A stretch of DNA of 64,000 bases, from the NCBI RefSeq assembly GCF_902167145.1, contig NC_050096.1:185167825-185231824 (forward strand), read 5' to 3'. Positions 45,784 through 56,375 of the stretch are shown piece after piece (position 1 is the first letter of the stretch; every line of letters starts with the position of its first letter). The notes beneath the pieces are model-generated. The model was not told the DNA's origin, did not search any database, and saw nothing but the letters and a program-made list of their open reading frames with translations. The stretch comes from Zea mays. Its lineage: Eukaryota > Streptophyta > Magnoliopsida > Poales > Poaceae. Position numbers and translations under genes: made by a program.

Positions 45784-48700
45784 CTAATCTTCCCTCAATA
45801 CTGCTTCGGCGGCTTCATTCAGAAGTTGGTCAACAACCTTGTCCATGATAGTTTCGGCCATTTGATTAATTTCTTCATCCCCTTTTGTGTGGGGGACGGC
45901 AGATCGTCCAACAGTTTCTGAGCGAAGAGAACACTTCTTCAGTACTTTTACAAATCGCGAGCAAAGTTTAAAATGAAAATTACAACGCAACAAGAACGAC
46001 TAGTTGGTACCTAACTGTCTTCCGGGCTCCCTACTCCTTTCGGCAGCGTCTGCTACTCTTCTAGCATCGTGAATGCCTTTTTCGCTTCTTTCAATGATCT
46101 CTCGCGCCATTCCTCGGCCGTCGTCGTTCCAGATATCAGTAAAAAATTTGCCTCCAACTGCGCTCGCTTCGGCCGAGGGGTCCTTGATGTCTTCGGAAGA
46201 TAAGGTAGCTTCGGATTGAGCTAAAAATTTTACATGTTCGCAACCTTTCTTCTCTAAGACAGAAGCAATTCCTCTGGCGCCCGAAAAAGCGCATATGTCG
46301 CCACGACTGTTCAGAATCTCTTCGAAGGCCTCTGCTTCGTGGCTAATCCATTCCAGCGGACCTTCGGGATTGCCTCGAGAGAAATTCTCTTCGCTGGAAA
46401 AGGCGCCTACGCTGGCGAAGCTGGATTTAATTTTATTCACACATTCTACAGATTTGACATAGCATTTCCCCTGAGATGTGCGAAGCTCCTTAACTTTTGA
46501 TTCCAATTTGCTGACCATAAAATCACTAAGTTCTCGTTTCGTTTCCTCAAGCGCGCGCTCCTCTTTAGCTCTAGCCAGCTGTTTCTGAAGATCTTTAATC
46601 TCGCGTTTTTGAGCTTCGGCCTGGGCCTTTGAAGCAGCTTCGTCTTTTTTCACTTTATCTACCAGTGTAAGCAGAATTTTATCTTTTTCCAAAGCTTCGT
46701 TTCTCAGTCTGATAACTTCGGAGCGTAAATTATTAAACGCAATTTCATAGCTTTCATCTTCGGCGCTCTTTTGGGCTCTTAGTGCGTTGCTTAGGATCAG
46801 GCCCTATACGAAAAAGAATTCATATAAGAAAAAAGGAATGAGTTGCGTAAAAATAAGGGGATTTTTCAAGTGTTTAATTCCTATACCTTTAGGCTGTTGT
46901 ACGCAAGACTGTCTGCGAGATCTTCTTTCGTCATGGCGCTTAATCCAGATTCAAGCTTCGGGAAACCAATACTTCTGGCCATTTCTCGGCAGACAGATAG
47001 CTCTTTGTTGTCAGGCAGGCAGTATAAGAAGTCATCTTCATTCGTTCCATTGAATATTACTGCCCCCTTCGGATATTTTAATTCCTTTGCATAATGGATG
47101 GCTTCATGAGTTTCTTCTTCAGATAGCTTCTTCCCCGAAGCATGTCGTATCATGTAATCACGCATGCTGGCAGGTGCTTCGGGGATGGCGGTGTCAGTTT
47201 CTTCAACTAATACTGGTTCTGGAATTTTTATTGCTTCGGCTTCAAAAGGTTGCTCCTTGCAGGGCTCTGAAGGCCCAGCTTCAGCTTTAGCTTGTTGAGC
47301 CGAAGCTTCAGTAGAAGCTTCAGCAATTTCAACACTCTTTTTTGGAATTGTGCTTGAAGACTTAATTGTCTCCAAGACGTCTAGTACATTTACCATTCTT
47401 TTCCTTTTTGGGGTCACTGATGGCCCCTTTTGGTTTTTTGCTGTTTCAATATTTACTGCAGGACTCAAAACTTCTAATGTTTTTTCCTTAGTCGGCTTTT
47501 TCGCTTCTTCCATTTTTTCTGTGGATGGTGCTTCGGCCATCTCTGCAGTTTCTGGCAGCAAGGTTGGCTGTTCAGCTTCGGTGGCCGAAGAAGCTTCTCC
47601 GGTGAACTCAGGCACCGAAGCTGGTTCAATATAGCGTGGCCGGTGTGTGAGGACGTTTATCCTCTTTCTCTTTGATTCTGGCTCGCTAGGAGCAGTTGCA
47701 GCTTCCTCTTCTGCAGAGGTTGTGTTCTTTCTTTTCTGCCCTCGAGTGGGATAACGATAGTCAGGGTAGACAAACCCAATGGCATCGAATACCCGATTCA
47801 GTCTCTTCTTTTTTCGGCCTCCGAAGGCTGCTGACATTGCATTATCTTCAGCCTTCGAGTAGGTCCCGAGTAGCTCATCACTTAAATTTTCAATGCTCTT
47901 CAACCAGTCATCATCAGGTTCAACGAATTTATCAGCATATTTGAATGTGTATTTCAGTCTAACTAGACCGCCTTCGTCGGGCTCTTTAATGGTCTCCTTC
48001 GGCATTTCCCACTTCTCCGCAAGTGGCCATACCCTGAATGCAATGTGTTCTTGGACCAAGTCCCTTGACCCAATAAACGAGCAGACTACCCCAAAGGCCC
48101 TTTGGCACTCTTCGGCGGCTTCGTCCATTTCAACCTTCGGCCTCCGAAGGCCGAAGCTTTGCCAAATAGGACGCATAATTATACCTTTGATGTCTTCTCG
48201 TGCTGATAAGTCATTCTTCACATAAAACCATTCTGTCATCCAATCCCCGGGCCATCTCTTCCGAAAGGTTGGTACGGGACAGCTTGCCCCGGACCGAGAA
48301 ACGAAGCTGTAGCAGCCAAAGTTGTTATGGTACTGTTCCTTGCCCCAAGGCTTTGTTTCATATAATAATTCATGAACATTACAGAAGCTTCTTGCGTCAG
48401 GCTTCAGACCTTGGCTCCTCGCGGCCCACACGAAGATATTTAGCCTTATAATTGCCTCGGGAGTAAGTTGATGAAGATAGACTTCGAAGATTTTCAACAC
48501 CTCCACGACGAAGCTGCTCAAGGGGAATCGCAGTCCAGCTTTCAAAAAGCTTCGGTACACCACAACTTCATTTTCTTCAGGGTGTGGACAAGTTTTTTCC
48601 CCTTCGTCCGCCCTCACAATGGACAGATCCCGGAAATACCTTCCTCTCATATTAACAAGATGATTCTCTTTGATAGTTGATTTACCATAAACTGAATGGC

Positions 48701-48911
48701 TTGGTCGCCAGGGGCGATCTTCGGAGTCTTCGCCACCGCTGTCCATATCATAACTTTCACTGTCACCAGTATCTTCAGACAGCCCCTCCAGAATTTCCTT
48801 GGTAATCTTTTCTGTGTTGGACTTCGACATCGCTATAAGAAACCCTAGGTTCTTCTCTTCATCAAGACTCAGCTTCATCTCAGCAGCAGCCTTCTTAGCA
48901 GCTTCAGACAT
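45784..48911 (-). CDS. Predicted three-exon antisense gene in the Zeon-like element
   Basis: Predicted exons on the minus strand: 48911-46887, 46803-46011 and 45917-45784. The introns are 83 and 93 bp, both with GT...AG ends, and all frames join without a stop to give about 983 residues. Exon 1 alone is an intact 676-codon ORF from an ATG. Residues ~90-330 resemble the plant 'putative gypsy-type transposon' domain (PF04195-like; FPLSSFVVEVLKIFEVYLHQ is typical), followed by an acidic, Pro/Glu/Ala-rich linker. Exon 2 starts with a Lys/Glu-rich coiled coil. Such antisense ORFs occur in the 3' half of Tat-lineage elements; the function is unknown and the name does not imply a transposase. A minus-strand TATA-like box lies about 145 bp upstream. 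The splicing is my prediction. Confidence 0.75.
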
Positions 48912-49054
48912 CTTCGGAAGCGCTAAAAAACTGTTTTTAAAAGCCGAAGCTTCAAAGCTAAAAACTTAGCAGATCACAGTGCACAAGAGCTAAAAAATGA
49001 ATGAGCAGGAGTGGTTGGCCAGAAAGCGTGCGAAATAAGTTTGCGGCATGGCCG

Positions 49055-49062
49055 TATTTATA
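49055..49062 (-). promoter_or_regulatory. TATA-like box upstream of the antisense gene
   Basis: Reading the minus strand, GTATAAATAC spans 49063-49054. It is about 145 bp before the ATG at 48911, giving room for a short leader. It lies in the element interior, not in the LTR. Confidence 0.5.
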
Positions 49063-49202
49063 CGCTTGATGCGTTGAAAGTTGAAAGACCCCACTTGTCA
49101 TTGAATGTTGCTATTCTAGCAAAGGGAAGGTGTTTTTTCGGACCTTCGGCTCAAGGCCTTCGTCCATATCGCAATCTGAATTTATTATTTACAAATTAAT
49201 AT

Positions 49203-49215
49203 TGCGAGGGGCTAC
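49203..49215 (+). other. Polypurine tract of the Zeon-like element
   Basis: TGCGAGGGGCTAC directly before the 3' LTR, similar in form to the Huck tract. Confidence 0.6.
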
Positions 49216-49885
49216 TGTTGGGGGCCTTCGTCCTCCGAAGGTCCTCAAAAACATGATTTGACAATGTTTTCCGAGTGGATTATGTGAACAGGTATTTTCG
49301 GATCCAGAATTATGAATATGGAGCACGGCCAGGACGAAGCCTGAACCAGACGAAGGTCGAGTGTAGCCGAAGCTGTGCGCAGGGAAGCTTCGGCGCGATG
49401 GCAGAAGGGGGAACCGACTCAAAGATGAAAAGACTTCGGGGGCCTCGACAGATTTCCATAAGCCGTTAACAAATGTAATGGACATGGATGTAATTTTACG
49501 TGGGCTGCGTCCCGCGTCTATAAATAGATGAACAGTACTCCCGTACTGTTCACGCTGACTTGGCATTTGCTTTTGGCATCACACTCGTACTTTACACCTT
49601 CTCTCAGGACCGAAGGTACATTTGTAATTTGGAATCATTTCTGTTTTTCCATGTTAATAAAATAGAAATGATTCTATGGTGGTGCTTATATCATATTTCA
49701 TGCTTTATGTGAGTCCTTCGTCATTACTTGTTATGTTTACGAAGGTATGTCTCTCATGACCTTCGTCCGAGACTCATTATTTCCCGAAGGAACATAATGC
49801 TTCGAAGGACGAAGGATTTTAACACTTAACACTTTTTATGTTGCCTTGTTCTTAACTCTTAGCACTTGAGAACAAGTCCCCAACA
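49216..49885 (+). repeat. Zeon-like 3' LTR, 670 bp
   Basis: Same length and, by eye, same sequence as 42504-43173. Followed by the target duplication TTTTC. Confidence 0.92.
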
Positions 49886-52800
49886 TTTTCAATATCACCG
49901 AAGGCTAACACCTACGGATTTTTTTACCAAGAAATGCTCTCCACCAAAAATCCAAGAATGTGATCTATAGCAAATAAACATATGTGGGGTGAGGTGTATG
50001 ATCCTCTGGTCGATGATCAATGGCCACAAAACCCCATTTTTGTCAAAAATAGCCAAGAACGACCATTTTCAATAATACTGAAGGCTAACAACAACGGATT
50101 TTTGTTCAAGAAATGGTCACCACCAGAAATCCAAGAATGTGATCTATGGCAAGGAAACATATGTGGGGTCAGGTGTATGAGCCTCTGGTCTATGATCAGT
50201 GGCCACACGACTCCCATTTTTCTCGAAAATAGCATGAACGACCATTTTCAATAATACCAAAGGATAACACCTACGGATTTTTTACCAAGAAATGGTCTCC
50301 ACCAGAAATCCATGAATGTGATCTATGGTAAGGAAACATATGTGGGCGGAGGTGTACGAGCATCTGGTCGAAGATCAATGGCCACACAACACCATTTTTA
50401 TCGAAAATAGACATGGACGACCATTTTCAATAATACCGAAGGCTAACACCTACGGATTTTTTACGAAGAAATGGTCCCCACAAGAAAACCAAGAATGTGA
50501 TCTATGGTAAAGAAACATATGTGGGGTGAGGTGTACGAGCCTCAGGTCGATGATCAATGGCCACACAACCCACATTTTTGTCGAAAATAGCCATGAACGA
50601 CCATTTTCAATAATACCGAAGGCTAACATCTACGAACTTTTTACCAAGAAATGGTCTCCACCAGAAATCCAAGAATATGATCTATGGCAAGGAAACATAT
50701 GTGGGGTGATGTGTATGAGCCTTTGGTCGATGATTGGCCACACAGCCCCCATTTTTGTCGAAAATAGCCAAGAGCGACCATTTTCAATAATATCGAATGT
50801 TAAGACCTATATATTTTTGACCAAGAAATGGTCTCCACTAGAAATACAAGAATGTGATCTATGGCAAGGAAGCATATGTGGGGTGAGGTGTACGAGCCTC
50901 AGGTCGATGATCAATGGCCACACAACCCCCATTTTTGTCGAAAATAGCCATGAACGACCATTTTCAATAATACCGAAGGCTAACACCTACGAATTTTTGA
51001 CCAAGAAATGGTCTTCACCAGAAAATAGCCATGAACAACCATTTTCAATAATACCGAAGGCTAACATATGTGTGGTGATGTTTATGAGCCTCTGGTCGAT
51101 GATCAATGGCCACAGAACCCCTATTTTTGTCGAAAATATCTTGAACGAACATTTTCATAAATACTGAGAGCTAACGCCTACAAATTTTTGGCCAAGAAAT
51201 GGTATCCACCAGAAATCCAAAAATCTGATCTATGGTATGGAAACATATGTAGGGAGAGGTGTATTAGCCTCTGGTAAATGATTAATGGCCACACAACCTC
51301 TATTTTTGTCGAAAAATAACACGAACGACCATTTTCAATAATACCGAAGGCTAACACCTATGAATTTTTGACCAAGAAATAGTCTCCACCAGAAATCCAA
51401 GAATGTGATCTATGGCAAGGAAACATATGTGGGGTCAGGTGTACGAGTATCTGGTCGATGATTAATAGCCACATAACCCCCATTTTTATCGAAAATAGCA
51501 TGAACGACCATTTTCAATAATACCGAAGGCTAACACCTATGGATTTTTGACCAAGAAATGGTCTCCACCCAAAATCCACGAATGTGATCTATGGCAAGGA
51601 AACATATGTGGTGTCAGGTGTATGAGCCTCTGGTCAATAATCAATGGCCACACAACCCCCATTTTTGTCGAAAATAGCATGAACGACTATTTTCAATAAT
51701 ACCGAAGGCTAACACCTTCAAATTTTTGACCAAGAAATGGTCTCCACCAAAAATTCAATAATGTGATCTATGGCAAGGAAACATATGTGGGGTTAGGTGT
51801 ACGAGCCTCTGGTCGATGATCAATGGCCACACGACCCCCACTTTTGTTGAAAATATCATGAATGACTATTTTCAATAATACTGAATTCTTACAACAACAA
51901 ATTTTTGTCCAGGAAATGGTCTCCACTAGAAATCCAAGAATCTGATCTATGGTAAGGAAACATATGGGGGGTGATGTGTACGAGCCTCTGGTCGATGATC
52001 AATAGCCACACAACCCCTATTTCTGTCAAAAATAACATGAACTACCATTTTCAATAATACCGAAGGCTAACACCTACGGGTTTTTGACCAAAAATGTTCT
52101 CCACCAGAAATCCAAGAATGTGATCTATAGTAAATAAACATATGTGGGGTGAGGTGTACGAGCCCCTGGTTCATGATCAATGGCCACAAAACCCCCATGT
52201 CAAAAAAAGCCAAGAACGACCATTTTCAATAATACCAAAGGCTAACACCTATGGATTTTTGACCAAGAAATGGTCACCACCAGAAATCCAAGAATGTGAT
52301 CAATGGCAAGGAAACATATGTGGGGGTCAGGTGTATGAGCCTCTAGTCAATGATCAATGGCCACACAACCCTAATTTTTGTCGAAAATAGCATGAACGAC
52401 CATTTTCAATAATACCAAAGGCTAAAACCTACGGATTTTTTTGACCAAGAAATGGTCTCCACTAGAAATCCACGAATGTGATCTATGGCAAGGAAACATA
52501 TGTGGGTGGACGTGTACGAGCATCTGGTCGATGATCAATGGCCACATAACCCCCATTTTTGTTGAAAATAACCATGAACTACCATTTTCAATAATACCAA
52601 AGGCTAATACCTACAGATTGTTTACGAAGAAATGGTCCCTAACAGAAAACCGAGAATGTGATCTATGGCAAGGAAACATATGTGGGTGAGGTGTACGAGC
52701 CTCAGGTCGACGATCAATGGCCACACAACCCCAATTTTTGTCGAAAATAGCCATGAACGACCATTTTCAATAATACCGAAGGCTAACACATACGGATTTT

Positions 52801-53407
52801 TGACCAAGAAATGGTCTCCACCAGAAATCCAAGAATGTGATCTATGATAAGAAAACATATGTGGAGTGATGTGTATGAGCCTCTGGTCGATGATCAATGG
52901 CCACAGAACCCCTATTTTTGTCGAAAATAGCTTGAACGAAGATTTTCATAAATACCGAAGGCTAACACCTACAGATATTTGACCAAGAAATGGTCTCCAC
53001 CAGAAATCCAAGAATCTAATTTATGGCAAGGAAACATATGTAGGGAGAGGTGTACGAGCCTCTGGTCAATGATCAATGGCCACACAACCTCTATTTTTGT
53101 CAAAAATATTATGAACGACCATTTTCAATAATGCCGAAGGCTAACACCTATGAATTTTTGACCAAGAAATGGTCTCCACCAGAAACCCAAGAATGTGATC
53201 GATGGCAAGGAAACATATTTAGGGTCAGGTGTCTGAGCCTCTAGTCAATGATCAATGGCCACACAACCCCCATTTTTGTCAAAAATAGCATGAACTGCCA
53301 TTTTCAATAATACCGAAGGCTAACACCTACTAATTTTTGACCAATAAATGGTCTTCACCAGAAATCCAAGAATGTGATCTATGGCAAGGAAACATATGTG
53401 GGGTTAC
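49886..53407 (+). repeat. Maize 180-bp knob satellite, block 3
   Basis: About 3.5 kb, same orientation as the other blocks. It continues the monomer cut at 42503. Two adjacent truncated monomers lie near 51020-51065. The block ends at the minus-strand Sirevirus. Confidence 0.93.
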
Positions 53408-54263
53408 TGAGAGCACCTAGAGGGGGGTGAATAGGTGATCCTGTAAAAATCAACATTAAATAGCACAGACTTGGATTATGAAGTGTTAGTGAAATCAAAA
53501 CCAAGGTGCTATGTCTAGAGAGAAGGAGATGACTTCTTCACTTAATTGCTCTTAACAAAGTGGGTATTAAACTTAAAGCAATTATCAAGTGAGTGGAATA
53601 TCGCACAAGAATAACAAAAGGTGATACAACAATTTTTATCCCGTGGTTCGGCCAAGTAGAACACTTGCCTACTTCCACGTTGTGGCCTCCCAATGGACGA
53701 GGGTTGCACTCAACCCGTTTCAAGCGATCTAATGATCTACTTGAATACCACAGTTTTCTTCCTTATAGTTGATGTTTCCCTTATGAGGAATCTCCACAAG
53801 TTGGAGTCTCTCACCCTTACAAAATTGATCACAATGAAAACCATAAGAGTAAGGGAGGGAAAGAAACACATGCAAGAGCTAGAGTCACAGCAATGACACG
53901 CACACAAGTCAAGAAATGAGCACACAAATACAACACAGAGTTTACAACTCAACAAGTGCTCAAATCTAAATCACAAGTATCCGTATGCATGTTTGCGGAG
54001 TCTAGGTGTCTTAGAATGTTCAATGGAGGCTTGGTGTTCTGCTCCATGCTCCTAGGGGTCCCTTTTATAGCCCCAAGGTAGCTAGGAGCTGTTGGACCTC
54101 CATTTGGTAGGCAATATTTGCCTTCTGTCGGTTGGCACACCGGACATGGATAGTGCCCGATTTCTTTCCTTCTCTAGCAAAGCCGATCGTTAAGCCCTCG
54201 ATCCCCTTGGCACACCGGACACTGTCCGGTGCACACCGGACAGTCCGATGCGGCCTAGTGATC
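53408..54263 (-). repeat. Truncated Sirevirus 3' LTR
   Basis: About 856 bp of LTR instead of the ~1330 bp in the plus copy. The start of the LTR and the polypurine tract are missing. The junction is at GATC (54260-54263), which also occurs at both breakpoints in the plus copy (14388 and 15038). TATA box near 54064-54070. Confidence 0.8.
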
Positions 54264-54949
54264 TTTCAAGAGTAAATTTGATCAAATGCCACAAACTCCC
54301 CCTTTTCCCATAATTAAAATTCTCCCCCATAAGAGAACAGTTTTTGCAATAAGAGGGTTTTGATCAAACACAAAGGTTCTAACTCTATAGTTTTTTAAAT
54401 TCATAGGTGGTTGGCTGATCCATTTGCTTTGGCCTTAATTTCTCCCCCTTTGGCATTAAGCAACAAAACAAGAGACTTTTTTGGCCCTTTAACCCCATTG
54501 CCTCACCAAAATGTCAAATAAGCGCAAGAGGTAATGGGAACGCAAGTACAAACTTGGGACAAGATACATTTTTACCAGAATGCAGTGGAAGTCCTTTCTT
54601 TGTCCAAGTTCACTTTTCCCTTTCAATATACCTTTGAAACTATTTCAAGAGTACTCAACAAACAAGTTAGTCTTAAGGGAGTCAAGATGTAGCACATACT
54701 CCCCCTAAATACGTGCATTATTTGCATAGGGACTTGTGAGGTCCGAGGATGACTTGTACAACTTGAGCACCAAAAATAAGCAAATAAGGACATTAATGCT
54801 TAAAGTAACATGATCAAAGGCATAGAACACATGTATGCTATAGATCAATCCAAGTTACGTGAATCTAAGACATTTAGCTCACTACGCAACCTACAAAACC
54901 TTTTCTCATCTAAAGGCTTGGTGAAGATATCGGTAGCTAGTTCTCGGTG
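54264..54949 (-). other. Sirevirus 3' untranslated region
   Basis: Corresponds to 13800-14391 of the plus copy, with pyrimidine runs on the plus strand (for example 54296-54306) that are polypurine tracts on the element strand. No gene seen. Confidence 0.65.
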
Positions 54950-56375
54950 CTAATATGATAAAATATCGATATCTCCCCTTTGCTGGTGGTCTCTGAAAAA
55001 GTGATGTCGGATGTCTATGTGCTTAGTGCGGCTGTGTTCAACAAGATTATCCGCCAAACGGATTTCACTCTCATTATCACATAGGAGTGGGACTTTGCTC
55101 AGATTGTAGCCAAAGTCCCGGAGGGTTTGCATCATCCAAAGTAGTTGTGTGCAACACTGTTCTGCGGCAACATACTTGGCCTCAGCGGTGGATAGAGCAA
55201 CGGAAGTTTGTTTCTTATAGCTCCAAGACACCAGGGACCTTCCCAGAAATTGACAAGTCCCTGATGTGCTCTTCTATCAACCTTGCACCCGGCATAGTCG
55301 GAATCTAAGTATCTGATTAAGTCAAAGGTAGACCCCTTTGGATACCAGATCCCGAAGCAAAGCGTAGAAACCAAATATCTAAGAATTTGCTTAACGGCCA
55401 CAATGTGACACTCCTTGGGGTTGGATTGAAATCTAGAACACATGCATACACTTAGCATAATATCCGGTCTACTAGCACAAAAATAAAGCAAAGATCCTAT
55501 CATAGACCGGTATGCCTTTTGATCAATGGATTTACCTCCTTTATTGAGGTCCAGATGTCCGTCCGTTCCCATCGGTGTCTTCGCGGGCTTTGCATCCTTC
55601 ATCCCAAACCTCTTTAGCAAATCTTGAGTGTACTTCGTTTGGGAGATGAAAGTTCCTTCCTTGAGTTGCTTCACTTGAAATCTAAGGAAGTAGTTCAACT
55701 CGCCCATCATTGACATTTCAAATTTCTGCATCATCACCCTGCTAAACTCCTCACAAGACTTTTGATTAGTAGAACCAAATATAATGTCATCGACATATAT
55801 TTGGCATACAAAAAGATCACCATTACAAGTCTTAGTAAATAGAGTAGGATCAGCTTTCCCAACCTTGAAAGCATTAGAAATAAGGAAATCTCTAAGGCAT
55901 TCATACCATGCTCTTAGGGCTTGCTTAAGTCCATGGAGCGCCTTAGAGAGCTTGTAGACGTGGTTGGGATACCTATCATCCTCAAAGTCAGGGGGTTGTT
56001 CCACATACACTTCCTCCTTGATTGGTCCATTAAGGAAGGCGCTCTTCACATCCATTTGAAACAACTTAAAAGAGTGGTGAGCAGCATAGGCCAATAATAT
56101 TCGGATTGATTCTAGTCTAGCTACAGGAGCAAACGTCTCCTCAAAATCCAAACCTGTGACTTGGGCATAACCTTTTGCCACAAGTCGAGCCTTGTTTCTT
56201 GTCACCACACCGTGTTCATCTTGCTTGTTGTGGAACACCCACTTGGTTCTCACAACATTTTGCTTCGAACGTGGCACCAGGCTCCAAACTTCATTTCTTT
56301 TGAAGTTGTTGAGCTCTTCCTGCATGGCCAACACCCAGTTCGAATCCTGCAAGGCTTCTTCTATCCTGAAAGGCT
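54950..56375 (-). pseudogene. pol: Sirevirus reverse transcriptase-RNase H, minus strand, broken
   Basis: RT is open over about 406 codons from 56352 ([11 protein letters not shown] at the start) and retains the YVDD motif near 55795-55806. A one-base loss near 55262-55278 relative to the plus copy shifts the frame at the end of RT, and the rest of RNase H reads in another frame from about 55231 to 54950. Just upstream, a 79-bp deletion (junction 56375/56376) shifts the frame between the linker and RT. RT itself is the best-preserved segment of this copy. Confidence 0.8.

Larger units (their letters stand above)
42504..49885 (+). mobile_element. Zeon-like Ty3/gypsy element, complete and gag-only, 7.4 kb
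   Basis: A complete element of 7382 bp with 670-bp LTRs (42504-43173 and 49216-49885) that I cannot tell apart by eye. The flanking 5-bp target duplication TTTTC (42499-42503, 49886-49890) is perfect. The interior has an intact gag but no protease, RT, RNase H or integrase, and an antisense gene in its 3' half. Size, LTR length and gag-only content fit Zeon of the cinful-zeon family, named from memory. It needs pol supplied in trans. Identical LTRs mean it inserted recently, and it is the youngest element here. Confidence 0.88.

Noticed and set aside
46881..48911. Host gene captured in reverse inside the Zeon-like element
   Set aside because: The protein matches the plant gypsy-associated antisense family rather than a host gene, and the element size fits Zeon without capture.
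50526..51167. Long plus-strand ORFs across knob monomers (up to 213 codons)
   Set aside because: The monomer is about 180 bp, divisible by three, and the monomer frame lacks stops in one phase, so tandem copies give repetitive ORFs. There is no start context or domain, and the frame breaks at each indel.
29198..53407. CRISPR-like array or centromeric CentC repeat
   Set aside because: Monomers are contiguous with no spacers, ~180 bp long and match the knob satellite; CentC is ~156 bp with different sequence.
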